Made by a program: the position numbers and the translations under genes | NCBI RefSeq assembly: GCF_017876675.1 | Contig: NZ_JAGIOI010000001.1 | Span: forward strand, 2,728,001 to 2,792,000 | DNA: 64,000 bases | DNA from: Arthrobacter stackebrandtii | Lineage (GTDB): Bacteria > Actinomycetota > Actinomycetes > Actinomycetales > Micrococcaceae | Direction of reading: 5' to 3' | Part shown: in pieces, positions 7,502 to 16,051 of the stretch | Position numbering within the stretch: the stretch's first letter is position 1 | Layout of the letters: every line of letters begins with the position of its first letter | Notes under the pieces: generated by a model | Database searches by the model: none | Seen by the model: the letters and a program-made list of their open reading frames with translations, nothing else | What the model was told of the DNA's origin: nothing

Positions 7502-9517
7502 TCAGTCTCCGGAATCTCGCCTGAACACGAGCATGAGGGCCCGCATGCCAAGGATGAATCCGCCAAAGAGCAGCACAAAGCCAAAGAATCCGTACAGGTG
7601 GATGTCGCCGGTCAGCAGCGGCCCCTCATTGCTGGTGATGAGCATGATGGCGCCCACCACGGCGGAGCCGGCAAGCACGGCAACGATAAGCTGCTGGAAC
7701 AGCCCGGTGAGGAAACGGCGGTCCGACGGGTGGTCGAGGACGCGCACGCGCATTGTAAAGCGGCCGTGCTCCAGGTCATCGGTGATCTTGTTGATGCGCC
7801 GGGGCAAACGGTTGACCAGGGGAAGCAGCTGCACCACGCGATTCTGAAACTCTTCCTTGAGGCTGCCGAAGCCCAGCTTGCCCTCCATGAGCCGCGAGCC
7901 TTCGCTGCGGGCCACCTCCACCACGTCCATGGTGGGGTCGATGACCAACAGCGTGCCCTCCACTGCGGCCAGCGCCCTGAACGCCGCTCCGATCTGTGCG
8001 GGGACGGCAAACTTGTGGGCAACCACCAGGGAGAACAGGTCCGTGAACATTTTCTGGCTGCCGCCCGGGCCAAATCCGGTCCGGAAGCGTGTGAGCAGCT
8101 GCCCCAGGGAACGCTCCAGTGCACGCTCGTCCAGGTCTTCGGGACGGTCCAGCAGTTCGATCAGGGCATCCGTCGCCCCGGCGGCGTCGTTCTTGTCAAT
8201 GGAGTAGAGCATCATGCCGAGCGCGGTCTGCGTCGCCGGGTCCAGGCGGCCCACCGAGCCGAAGTCCAGCAGGCCCAGGGTCCCTTCGGGGGAGATGAAA
8301 ATGTTGCCGGCATGCAGGTCTGCGTGGAAGACGCCGTCGGAAATGATCTGCTGCAGGGTGGCGCCCAGCAGGGTCTTCGCCAAGGCGCTGCGCTCGCTGG
8401 CGGACAGCCCCGTGAGCAGCTCGCCCGCCGCACTGACCGGCCGCCCCGGCAGCCGGTCCATGACCAAGAGGCGTTCGCTGGAGAGCTCGTGGTGCGCGTG
8501 CGGGACCGCCACGGTGAAGGCGCCCGACTGCGCCAGCGATGCCTCGATGCTGCGCATGTTGTCCAGCTCAACCCGGTAGTCCAGCTCCTCGCCCAGCGAA
8601 TCCGCAAAGCCCCTCGCCAGCGCCAGCACGCCGAGCGACTTGCCCCACGGGGTGGTCGTGTTCAGCCAGCGGGCCAGCCGCAGGATGATGTCGGTGTCCA
8701 GGGTGACCTGGTCGAGGGCGCCTGGCCGCTGGACTTTAAGCACGACGTCGGTCCCGTCCAGCAGGGTGGCCCGGTGCACCTGCGCCACTGAGGCCGCGGC
8801 CAAGGGAACAGGGTCCACATGGCTGAAAACCTCCGCCAGGGGCCGGCCCAGGCTGTCCTCGATGGCCGTCTCCATGGATTCCCACGGCTCCGGCGAGGCG
8901 TTGCTCTGCAGCGATTCCAGTTCGCGGATGTAGGCCGCCGGCAGCAGGTCGCGCCGGGTCGAGAGCATCTGGCCCAGCTTGATGAAGGTGACCCCGGCTT
9001 CATTCAGGGCGCTGCGCAGGGCCCGGGCGGTTTTCGCCTCCTGGCCGGAGCTGTCGTCGCGGCCAAAGCCCCGCAGCCGTGAGCCGAGCCCGTGCCGCAC
9101 CGCGATCGAGGTGACCTCGGCATAGCGCCTGGTGCGCCGCCGTCGGGCCTTCCCTCCGGTGAATATCTGGCTGAAGCTGGGCAGGGTGCCGGTGGGGAAG
9201 GCGGCCTCGAGGAACACCAGTGCGCCCACGCCAAGGGCAAAAATCCAGCAGACGGCCAGCACCAGCAGGAGCACGGCCACCCAGGGGGTGACGTCCAGGC
9301 CGTTGGGGTTGGCATCGGTCCCGGCCCGGAACAGGTACTGCACGGTCAGGGCCATGGCGCCGCTCATGACAAATCCGACGGCGATTGACCGCGGCCAGCC
9401 GATCGGCACGCCCACCACCCGCCGGACCACGGTGGCCGCCAGCCACGACTGCAGGGCCAGGAACAGCAGCCCGGCGATGCTCAGCAGAATGACCAGCAGG
9501 ACATCCAGGAGCGCCAT
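7502..9517 (-). CDS. ABC1/AarF/UbiB-family atypical kinase, membrane-anchored
   Basis: A 671-residue membrane protein with about three N-terminal transmembrane helices, a central ABC1 kinase-like domain and two C-terminal helices. Family motifs: the KxGQ signature FIKLGQMLSTRRDLLP, the Ala-rich nucleotide loop AAASVAQVHRA, VVLKVQRP with the conserved Lys, FHADLHAGNIF as catalytic loop, and LLDFGSVG as the metal-binding Asp. UbiB-type proteins are ATPases that support quinone or other isoprenoid-lipid metabolism; which lipid is served here is unknown. The ATG at 9517 precedes the first helix; the frame is open upstream but would run into the divergent MFS gene. Probably heads an operon with the small kinase. 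Confidence 0.88.
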   Translation of the reverse strand: MALLDVLLVILLSIAGLLFLALQSWLAATVVRRVVGVPIGWPRSIAVGFVMSGAMALTVQYLFRAGTDANPNGLDVTPWVAVLLLVLAVCWIFALGVGALVFLEAAFPTGTLPSFSQIFTGGKARRRRTRRYAEVTSIAVRHGLGSRLRGFGRDDSSGQEAKTARALRSALNEAGVTFIKLGQMLSTRRDLLPAAYIRELESLQSNASPEPWESMETAIEDSLGRPLAEVFSHVDPVPLAAASVAQVHRATLLDGTDVVLKVQRPGALDQVTLDTDIILRLARWLNTTTPWGKSLGVLALARGFADSLGEELDYRVELDNMRSIEASLAQSGAFTVAVPHAHHELSSERLLVMDRLPGRPVSAAGELLTGLSASERSALAKTLLGATLQQIISDGVFHADLHAGNIFISPEGTLGLLDFGSVGRLDPATQTALGMMLYSIDKNDAAGATDALIELLDRPEDLDERALERSLGQLLTRFRTGFGPGGSQKMFTDLFSLVVAHKFAVPAQIGAAFRALAAVEGTLLVIDPTMDVVEVARSEGSRLMEGKLGFGSLKEEFQNRVVQLLPLVNRLPRRINKITDDLEHGRFTMRVRVLDHPSDRRFLTGLFQQLIVAVLAGSAVVGAIMLITSNEGPLLTGDIHLYGFFGFVLLFGGFILGMRALMLVFRRDSGD

Positions 9518-9680
9518 CAGTGTGCGCCCCGGACGGAAGTGCTCGGACCAATGTGCACTGCGGCTCCCAACGTGCGGCGGAATGGTGTCTTCACTGTATC
9601 TGCCGCACGGTGGGCCGGGAAGGATTGACGCCATGGACACCAATGGCGGTTGACGGCGCCGCCACCGTACCCTTGGACTC

Positions 9681-11093
9681 GTGAGTTTGAGAAGCACGAC
9701 GTCGGCCGGCAGCTCCTCCTTCAGCCGCGCCCTGGCGCTGTTGGTCGCCGGAACCTACTTCATGGAGATCCTGGACGGCACCATCATTGCCACGGCGGCA
9801 CCCGGCATCGCCGCGGACCTGGGCGTCAGCCCCGTTGACATCAACCTGGCCATGACCTCCTACCTGATCACCCTGGCCGTGGGCATCCCCATCAGCGGCT
9901 GGCTGGCCGAACGCTTCGGCGCCCGGCACGTGTTTACGGCCGCCATCGCCGTTTTCACCGTGGCCTCGCTGCTGTGCGCGATCAGCCCCAACCTCGCCTT
10001 CCTGTGCGGGGCCCGGATGCTCCAGGGCATGGGCGGGGCCATGATGGTGCCCGTGGGCCGGCTGGTGGTGCTGCGCGACGCCGACCGCAAGGAGTTCCTG
10101 GAGGCCATTGCCTACCTGACCTGGCCCGCCCTCATTGCACCTGTTCTGGCACCCGTCCTCGGCGGTCTCTTCGTCACCTACGCCAGCTGGCACTGGATCT
10201 TCCTCATCAACGTCCCGCTCGGCGTCATTGCCTTCGCCGTGGCCCTGAAGGTGGTGCCCAACCTCCGCGCCCGCAAGGTTCCGCCGCCGGACTGGACCGG
10301 CTTCATCCTGTGCGGCACAGCCCTCGCCGCCCTGGTGGTTGGCATGGAACTGGTGGGCTCGGCACCCACGCCGTGGGCCGCCGTCGTGCTGTGGCTGGTG
10401 GTTGCGGTGCTGGCGCTCGCAGCCATGCTGTGGTGGTTCAAGCGCTCCCGGCACCCGCTGCTGGACCTGCGCGCGCTGCGCATCCACACCTTTCTCGTGG
10501 GCAATGCGGGCGGGGCGCTGTACCGGCTGGTCATCAACGCCGTGCCGTTCCTGTTGCCGCTGATGTTCATGATCGGGTTTGGCTGGAACGCGTTTGAGGC
10601 CGGGCTGATGACCATGGCCGTGTTTGCCGGGAACGTGCTGATCAAGCCCGCCACCTCGCCGCTGATCCGGCGGTTCGGGTTCCGGGCGGTGCTGCTGCTG
10701 AGCAATGTTGGCGGTGCGCTGGTGCTGTTTGCGTGCGCATTCCTGGTGCCGGGGACGCCGCTGGCCGTGATTGCGGCAGTGCTGTTCCTCAGCGGCGTGC
10801 TGCGTTCCATCGGCTTTAGCGCGTACAACACGGTGCAGTTTGTGGACGTGCCGAAGGCCCGGATGGCCGGCGCCAACACGCTTTCCTCCACCATCGCGCA
10901 GGTCGCCACGGGGCTGGGTGTGGCTGTGGGTGCCCTGGTCCTGCGCGCCGCAGAGTCCCTGTTGGGCGGGGAGGCGGCACCCGTCGCGGCGTACCAGTGG
11001 ACCTTTGCCGTGCTGGGAGTGCTGATGTTGTACCCCGTGGTGGAGGCGCTGCTCATGCCCCGGACCGCCGGCGACGAGGCCCGCGTCCGCTAG
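9681..11093 (+). CDS. MFS drug:H+ antiporter, DHA2 (EmrB/QacA) type
   Basis: Inner-membrane exporter of 470 residues with about 13-14 predicted helices. The first helix carries the DHA2-like FMEILDGTIIATAAPGIAADL. The loop GWLAERFGARHVF is MFS motif A, and APVLAPVLGG in the fifth helix matches antiporter motif C. These features mark it as a proton-driven multidrug or dye exporter; the substrate cannot be read from sequence. The GTG at 9681 was taken because the soluble leader is short and helix 1 follows. It diverges from the UbiB-like gene and has no local regulator, so control is unclear. Confidence 0.87.
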   Translation: MSLRSTTSAGSSSFSRALALLVAGTYFMEILDGTIIATAAPGIAADLGVSPVDINLAMTSYLITLAVGIPISGWLAERFGARHVFTAAIAVFTVASLLCAISPNLAFLCGARMLQGMGGAMMVPVGRLVVLRDADRKEFLEAIAYLTWPALIAPVLAPVLGGLFVTYASWHWIFLINVPLGVIAFAVALKVVPNLRARKVPPPDWTGFILCGTALAALVVGMELVGSAPTPWAAVVLWLVVAVLALAAMLWWFKRSRHPLLDLRALRIHTFLVGNAGGALYRLVINAVPFLLPLMFMIGFGWNAFEAGLMTMAVFAGNVLIKPATSPLIRRFGFRAVLLLSNVGGALVLFACAFLVPGTPLAVIAAVLFLSGVLRSIGFSAYNTVQFVDVPKARMAGANTLSSTIAQVATGLGVAVGALVLRAAESLLGGEAAPVAAYQWTFAVLGVLMLYPVVEALLMPRTAGDEARVR

Positions 11094-11127
11094 CTTGTCC
11101 CAGAGGCGTTCGACGCCGTCGAGCGGC

Positions 11128-12378
11128 TCAGTGCCCCGGCGCCGGCTGTGTGTCGGCGTGCGGGAAGGGACGGCCTGGCGGCAGCATCGCCGCGGCCGCC
11201 AGCATGGCCAGCGCGGCCAGGATGGCGAGGGCCGCGGCCATGGCGGTCCAGCCCAGGCTCTGGAAGAGCAGCCCCGCGCTCCATCCGATGAGGCTCGATC
11301 CGGCGTAGTAGGCGAGGTTGTACAGCGAGGCCGCCTGCGCCCTCCCGCCCGTGGCGAGGGCCCCGGTCCAGCCGGAGGCGATGCTGTGGGCGCCAAAGAA
11401 CCCGGCCGTGAACAACAGCAGTCCGGCAAGGATGGCGGGCACGGGAGCCGCCATGGTCACCGCCAGCCCCGCCACCATGGCACCCGTGGACGCCAGCAGC
11501 ACGGTGCGGCGACCCCAGCGGACCGCCAGTCCGGCCACCATGCGGGAGGACACGGTGCCTGAGAGGTATGCGAGGAACAGCAGCGCCACGGCCGACGCCG
11601 GGAACAGGTACGGCGGGGCCTCCAGCCGGAAACCAAGATAGTTGTAGACGCTGACAAAGGAACCCATCAGGAGGAACGCCTGCGCGTACAGGGCCAGCAG
11701 CGGCCTGCTGCGCATTTGCGGCAGCAGCCGGCCCAGCACGGCGCCGAACCCCTCGCCGGGCTGCGGCACAAAACCACGCGGCTTCGGCGCCAGCGCCAGG
11801 AACCCAGCGGCGGCGACGGCGGCGCACAGGGACACGGCGAGGGTGCCCATGCGCCAGCCGGCCAAATCCGCCACGGGCCCGGCAAGCAGGCGGCCGAACA
11901 AACCGCCCAGCGTTGTTCCGGCCACGTAGGCGCCGGCCGCGGCGGCGGCACTGCGCGGCTGGACCTCCTCCGTCAGGTAGGCGATGGCCAGCGCCGGGAT
12001 ACCGCCCAGGGCGGCGCCCTCCAAGCCGCGCAGCAGCAGGAGAACTTCAAAATTTGGGGAGGCTGGAACCAGCAGTCCAAACAGTGTCGCCAGGACCACG
12101 GCCAACCCCATGGTGCGGACCCGGCCCCAGCGGTCTGACACGAACGACCACGGCAGCACGGCCAGCGCCAGCCCAACGGTTGCCACGGAGATCGTCAGTG
12201 ACGCCTGGGCCGCGGTGACGCCGAGCTCGCGGGAGACTAGCGGCAGCAGCCCCTGCAGCGAGTACAGCTGGGCAAAGGTGGCCACCCCGGCGCATGCCAG
12301 TGCGGCCAGCATTCGCCGGTATCCGGCGCTGCCCTGCCGATGCCCGCCCCACGGGGGAACGCCTGCCGGTTCAGCCAC
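11128..12378 (-). CDS. MFS transporter, YnfM/arabinose-efflux-like
   Basis: A 416-residue, 12-helix major facilitator. Motif A reads FVSDRWGRVRTMG, and the early helix FAQLYSLQGLLPLVSRELG with TAAQASLTISVATVGLAL is typical of the YnfM group of small-molecule exporters. AYVAGTTLGGLFGRLL after helix 5 corresponds to motif C. Substrate unknown. It converges with the DHA2 exporter over a 34-base gap that contains a small GGCGT-TCG-ACGCC hairpin (11104-11116), and diverges from umuD. The two exporters are of different subfamilies, so this is not a tandem duplication. Confidence 0.84.
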   Translation of the reverse strand: MAEPAGVPPWGGHRQGSAGYRRMLAALACAGVATFAQLYSLQGLLPLVSRELGVTAAQASLTISVATVGLALAVLPWSFVSDRWGRVRTMGLAVVLATLFGLLVPASPNFEVLLLLRGLEGAALGGIPALAIAYLTEEVQPRSAAAAAGAYVAGTTLGGLFGRLLAGPVADLAGWRMGTLAVSLCAAVAAAGFLALAPKPRGFVPQPGEGFGAVLGRLLPQMRSRPLLALYAQAFLLMGSFVSVYNYLGFRLEAPPYLFPASAVALLFLAYLSGTVSSRMVAGLAVRWGRRTVLLASTGAMVAGLAVTMAAPVPAILAGLLLFTAGFFGAHSIASGWTGALATGGRAQAASLYNLAYYAGSSLIGWSAGLLFQSLGWTAMAAALAILAALAMLAAAAMLPPGRPFPHADTQPAPGH

Positions 12379-12501
12379 GGTTCAATTCATCCACAAGGCC
12401 CACCGTAGAACGCGGCGCCCGCTGCCGCCAAACGGAGGGGGCATCTCGAACCGGCCGGTGGTACTCTGGTGTTTCGAATCTTTGTACTAGGCGGTGGTGT
12501 G

Positions 12502-12909
12502 GTGTTTGGCATGGACCTGCCCGTCCCGAAGCAACCCAACGAGCCCACGGGCTTCGCCTCGCCCGCCCGCGACTACTTCGACGGCGGGATCGACCTCAAC
12601 CGCCACCTGATCCGCGACCGCACCAGCACCTTCGTCATGCGCGTCGCCGGCGACTCAATGGCCGGCGCCGGCATTGCCGACGGCGACGAGATCATCGTGG
12701 ACCGCGCCCTCACCCCGCGAGACGGCAACGTGGTGGTTGCCGTGGTGGAGGGCGATCTGCTGATCCGCCGCCTCGTGAAGCACGACGGCGCCACCTCCCT
12801 GGCCGCCCAGCCCGCCCATGCCGCGTCCCCGGCTTCCGCCGAGGTGGTTGAGTTAAGCGGCGAGGTTTCGGTGTGGGGCGTTGTCACCCGGTGCCTGCAC
12901 CACGTGTAG
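12502..12909 (+). CDS. umuD: UmuD-like S24 protein with altered catalytic dyad
   Basis: Homologue of UmuD, the accessory subunit of DNA polymerase V that normally self-cleaves with RecA help. The blocks GFASPARDY, GGIDLNRHLI, VAGDSMAGAGI and DGDEIIVDRAL align well with E. coli UmuD. The nucleophile Ser is present (about residue 52). At the position of Lys97, however, the protein reads LLIRRL in place of TVKKL, so the general-base Lys is Arg; the only nearby Lys is four residues later. The scissile bond would be Thr-Gly rather than the usual Cys/Ala-Gly. I chose GTG 12502 behind AGGCGG; ATG 12511 and GTG 12469 are alternatives. No LexA box is visible, and umuC lies 7 kb away. Confidence 0.85.
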   Translation: MFGMDLPVPKQPNEPTGFASPARDYFDGGIDLNRHLIRDRTSTFVMRVAGDSMAGAGIADGDEIIVDRALTPRDGNVVVAVVEGDLLIRRLVKHDGATSLAAQPAHAASPASAEVVELSGEVSVWGVVTRCLHHV

Positions 12910-12960
12910 TTGCAGCTTTCCGTCAGCCGTGAATTGCTGGGGCGGATACTGTGCCCCGGG

Positions 12961-13518
12961 TTAATCCGACGTCTCGAGGGGGAATCCCGGCAGGCCGTCG
13001 ATGCTCCGTGCATTCCTTTCGGCACGGTAGGCGGACATGCCTTCCACGCCCTTCTTCTCTGCCTGCAGGCGCAAAAGATCGCGCTCTCCCGTCACCTCCA
13101 TGACAGGAACACCCCAGCCGCACGAGTCGCTGATGCGGGTGACGTCCACAGCAATGACTGCCCGAGTGCTCGGGTGCTCCGGGTGGTGCGACACAACTTC
13201 CTCGAACGTGCGATCTCCGGGGAGGTGCACCGAGCCGCGTCCGTGCAGGCGCACAATGCGGGGGCGGCTGCCAAACGCGTTGAACATGAGGCACACCCGG
13301 CCGTTCTCTCGGATGTGGGAAATGGTCTCAATGCCGCTGCCGGTGTAGTCAACCCAGGCAACTCGGTGGGGGCCCAGGACTGAGAACGAGTCGTGGCCTC
13401 GGGGCGACATGTTCACATGCCCGTCGGCTCCCAAGGGCGCAGTTGCGACAAACCACATGGGCTGCTCCTGGATCCAAGCCCTGAGATTGTCGTCAATGCA
13501 ATCGAATATTTTGCCCAC
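12961..13518 (-). CDS. Pyridoxamine 5'-phosphate oxidase-like (PPOX) flavoprotein
   Basis: A 185-residue split-barrel protein of the pyridoxamine-phosphate-oxidase-like superfamily, which bind FMN, F420 or haem. The opening FVATAPLGADGHVNMSPRGHD and the strand TISHIRENGRVCLMFNAF are the family's flavin-binding core. The C-terminal segment with DVTRISDSCGWGVPV is seen in actinobacterial uncharacterised members. Actual substrate unknown. GTG 13518 is the start that places the core at the usual distance from the N-terminus. The gene is bracketed by the 3' end of umuD (12859-12903) and a decayed copy of it (13551-13595), suggesting it entered or was left behind during a local duplication. Confidence 0.78.
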   Translation of the reverse strand: MGKIFDCIDDNLRAWIQEQPMWFVATAPLGADGHVNMSPRGHDSFSVLGPHRVAWVDYTGSGIETISHIRENGRVCLMFNAFGSRPRIVRLHGRGSVHLPGDRTFEEVVSHHPEHPSTRAVIAVDVTRISDSCGWGVPVMEVTGERDLLRLQAEKKGVEGMSAYRAERNARSIDGLPGFPLETSD

Positions 13519-13550
13519 GGTCCGAGCCTAGGGGATCGAACCGTGATTCC

Positions 13551-13595
13551 GGCGATGTTACGGTGCGGGGTGTAGTCACCTGGTGCCTGCGCCAA
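13551..13595 (+). pseudogene. Decayed second copy of the umuD 3' end
   Basis: These 45 bases match the last codons of umuD (12859-12903) at 37 of 45 positions without gaps. They read G-D-V-T-V-R-G-V-V-T-W-C-L-R-Q against the UmuD end G-E-V-S-V-W-G-V-V-T-R-C-L-H-H. The copy has no preceding S24 domain and no stop at the matching point, so it is a remnant. Two of the eight differences are silent; the others change residues. Confidence 0.65.
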
Positions 13596-13670
13596 GCGAT
13601 AGTCGTTACCGGGTGCCGGTTGGGTCGCTGCCTCGCGTCGCGGTGCCGCCCCCGGGCCTAGACTGAATCA

Positions 13671-14288
13671 ATGGTCTCAGCCCCGGAATTGTTCAGCCGG
13701 CGTTCTAAGGCGGGGCACCGTCTCGATACGGCAGTCCGCTGGTGCCTGGCCGGTTCCGCTGTGGCCGCCTTTGGCGGCGCCTCCGGCTTCCTGCTCGCGT
13801 GGGGGCGCATGGTCGTGCCGGGCTGGGCTGTCAGCGCCTTTTTTCTGGCGGCGGCGCTCACGCTGTCCGTCGTGAGGTCATCGGTGCGCAGGAGAATGGA
13901 CCGTGCTGCTGACGAAAAACTGCAGCGGCGGCGCTCCATTTGGTGGGCCATGCTGGCTGTGGTGACCGTTGTCGTTACCGGTTTTCTGGCACTGCCGGAC
14001 CTTCTGTTCTCAGCCAGCTACCAAGTGCTGAGTCCGTCTGGGCCAGGCTTCTGCGGGGCCGTTGCACGGGAGAGCTCATTCTTGTTTTCCGGTGGGGGTG
14101 AACTGTACAAGGTTGGTTTTGGCGGGCTGGGCCACGAAGTCAGTTCCTGGGAGGCCGACGACGGCTACCGGCCTATCCGTTATGGCACGTACGATTTCAA
14201 GTGGACTGCAGAGGGCGCCATTCTGCGAGTCAGCGGCAGCGGGCACGACCCAGTTTGGCCCGGGCTTCATGGCTTCGATTGCCGCTGA
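13671..14288 (+). CDS. Hypothetical membrane protein with extracytoplasmic domain
   Basis: I do not recognise a family. The 205-residue protein has two hydrophobic helices near residues 25-65 separated by a short turn, an Arg-rich cytoplasmic loop, a third helix near 90-110, then a soluble C-terminal half of about 95 residues expected outside the membrane. The soluble part contains Cys residues near its ends (GFCGAV and HGFDCR), which could form a disulfide, and is rich in Gly and aromatic residues. ATG 13671 gives a normal N-terminus. It stands alone, converging with the methyltransferase 21 bases downstream. Function unknown. Confidence 0.7.
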   Translation: MVSAPELFSRRSKAGHRLDTAVRWCLAGSAVAAFGGASGFLLAWGRMVVPGWAVSAFFLAAALTLSVVRSSVRRRMDRAADEKLQRRRSIWWAMLAVVTVVVTGFLALPDLLFSASYQVLSPSGPGFCGAVARESSFLFSGGGELYKVGFGGLGHEVSSWEADDGYRPIRYGTYDFKWTAEGAILRVSGSGHDPVWPGLHGFDCR

Positions 14289-14309
14289 CCGCCCCTTGTT
14301 CCGGGACTG

Positions 14310-15152
14310 TCACTTTCGGGCGATGATCGTGAACGTGCACGGCACGCGGTCACGCTCGGGTTCCGGCCACGCAAAACCGTCCGGAACCTCGACCATGCGC
14401 GGGCTGAACCGCCAAGGCAGCGTCGTGTCCTCGTCCAGGCGAAGAATTTGCAGTCCGGCACCGATGAGGGCGTTGACGATTGTGGACAGTGGATGGGGCC
14501 ACTCGAATGTCCTGGTGTGCGCCACCTGGCCGTCCCCTGCATAGGTGGAATTGTCATCCCACACCTGCGCCGTGCCGTCTCCAAAGTAGGGATAGCGCAG
14601 CTGCAACCCGTCCGCCTGCTCATCAAGGCAGTAGAGGATCGGGTGGCCGTCGCGGATGTAGAAAATCCCGCCTGCCCGCAGCAGCCCCGCCACCTGGGCC
14701 GCCCATTGGTCCAGGTCGTGAAGCCAGGTAATGGTTCCGATGCTGGTGTACACCAGGTCAAAGTCGCCGTCGACGGTGTTGCGTGCCTCGAGCACGTCGG
14801 TCTCCACCCACGTTGCCTCGAGGTTGAGCCTCCCTGCCAGCTCCGCGGCGGATTTCAGGGCGGAAGGGGAGAAGTCGACGCCGGTGACCCGGGCACCGGC
14901 CCGGGCAAGGGACAGGGTGTCTGTGCCGATGTGGCACTGGAGGTGGCAGACGTCCAGCCCCGCAACCTTCCCGTCGGGCAGGAACGGCCCGAGCGCTGCC
15001 AGGTCCGTCAGGACGACGCTGGACAGGTGGTTGGGATCGTCAAATTCGCTGATGCCGTAGGCCGCCTCATGGAGGGGGACCCGGTCTTCCCAGTTGTCCA
15101 GGTTGCTCGCCCGTGCAGTTTCCCAGTCGACGTTGCTGTGGCCTTCGCTCAT
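14310..15152 (-). CDS. SAM-dependent methyltransferase (class I)
   Basis: A 280-residue Rossmann-fold methyltransferase. VAGLDVCHLQCHIGTDTLSL carries the glycine-loop region (motif I, with Gly replaced in part by Cys-His-Leu-Gln-Cys), GARVTGVDFSP the acidic ribose-binding residue (motif II), and DFDLVYTSIGTITWL motif IV. GGIFYIRDGHP follows as the post-core strand. The H-L-Q-C-H-I-G-T-D-T pattern is shared by a group of bacterial methyltransferases with no assigned substrate, close to Methyltransf_25 proteins. ATG 15152 follows a TTG-rich spacer and opens the family alignment. Its partner is not evident; it diverges from the SRPBCC gene. Confidence 0.83.
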   Translation of the reverse strand: MSEGHSNVDWETARASNLDNWEDRVPLHEAAYGISEFDDPNHLSSVVLTDLAALGPFLPDGKVAGLDVCHLQCHIGTDTLSLARAGARVTGVDFSPSALKSAAELAGRLNLEATWVETDVLEARNTVDGDFDLVYTSIGTITWLHDLDQWAAQVAGLLRAGGIFYIRDGHPILYCLDEQADGLQLRYPYFGDGTAQVWDDNSTYAGDGQVAHTRTFEWPHPLSTIVNALIGAGLQILRLDEDTTLPWRFSPRMVEVPDGFAWPEPERDRVPCTFTIIARK

Positions 15153-15248
15153 GGAAGTTGAGTGTACACACCGCACGGATGCCGGCAGCCAGTTTTGCCG
15201 GTACTTTCCACGTGCATTCTCCGGTGGGCTGCACCATAGGATTGGGGC

Positions 15249-16049
15249 ATGGGGGAAGCAATAACGAAGTCGAACAGTTCCAGGCCGCTGTATGTGGAGA
15301 TCCGGATCCGCGCCGACATGGGCCGGGTGTGGGAACTGAGCCAGGACCCGGACGCGCATCCGCGCTGGGACCTGCGGTTCTCCCGCATCATCCCCGTCGA
15401 CCAGGACGAACAGGGCCAGGTTCGTTTCCGCTACGAATTCCTGCTGCCGCTGCACACCATCAAGGGCACCGGAACTTCGCTGGGCCACCGGCACCGGAGG
15501 GACGGGCAGGCCACGTCTGTCCTGAAGTTCGACACCGCCGACTGGCTTTCGCCCATTGGCCCTGGTTCGGGATACTGGCGCTACATCCCCACCGGCGACG
15601 GACTGCGCTTCATCACCGGCTACAACTACCGGCCGGGCATGGGAGCCATCGGCAGGGCACTGGATGCCCGCGCCATCCGGCCGGCCCTTGGGTGGGCCAC
15701 GGCCATCAGCTTTGACCGGCTGCGGATGTGGGCCGAATCCGGCTTGGATCCCGCAACAGCCCGCAACCGCTGGTTCCTCGACGCCGGAGCCAGGGCAGGC
15801 GGCGTGCTTTTGGCTGCCGGACTTTTCCGCCGGGCCACGGCACGGCGCAGCCCGGGATCTGCGGCACTTGGCGCTGCAGCCGCACTGGCAGCCATCTGCA
15901 TCCCGGCGCACCGGTCGGTTCCGAGGGCAGGCCGCTGCCTGCGGACCGCGCCCGACACCCGCGCCGCACGAGCCCCGTCCACGCTGGCGGGCCTGCGGGA
16001 ACCTGACCAGCCCAACATGCGCAAAATCCATCCGGAAGACAAGGAATAG
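15249..16049 (+). CDS. SRPBCC (START/Bet v1-like) protein
   Basis: A 266-residue protein whose first 150 residues look like an SRPBCC lipid- or ligand-binding domain: VEIRIRADMGRVWELSQDP, then HPRWDLRFSRI, as in polyketide cyclase/START-like proteins. The remainder contains a hydrophobic Ala-rich stretch around residues 190-220 that may insert in the membrane, and an Arg/Pro-rich tail. It lies 2 bases upstream of the DUF4166 gene, so the two are almost certainly translated from one mRNA. Ligand unknown. ATG 15249 has a GGGG sequence just upstream. Confidence 0.72.
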   Translation: MGEAITKSNSSRPLYVEIRIRADMGRVWELSQDPDAHPRWDLRFSRIIPVDQDEQGQVRFRYEFLLPLHTIKGTGTSLGHRHRRDGQATSVLKFDTADWLSPIGPGSGYWRYIPTGDGLRFITGYNYRPGMGAIGRALDARAIRPALGWATAISFDRLRMWAESGLDPATARNRWFLDAGARAGGVLLAAGLFRRATARRSPGSAALGAAAALAAICIPAHRSVPRAGRCLRTAPDTRAARAPSTLAGLREPDQPNMRKIHPEDKE

Positions 16050-16051
16050 TC

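Noticed and set aside
9591-11429. A 612-codon minus-strand frame opposite the DHA2 exporter
   Set aside because: Composition is His/Gln/Gly-rich without recognisable motifs; the exporter on the plus strand carries MFS motifs and explains the region.
12440-12500. Possible LexA site before umuD (TCGAAC near 12448 and TTTCGAA near 12471)
   Set aside because: The two half-sites are far too widely spaced for a LexA operator.
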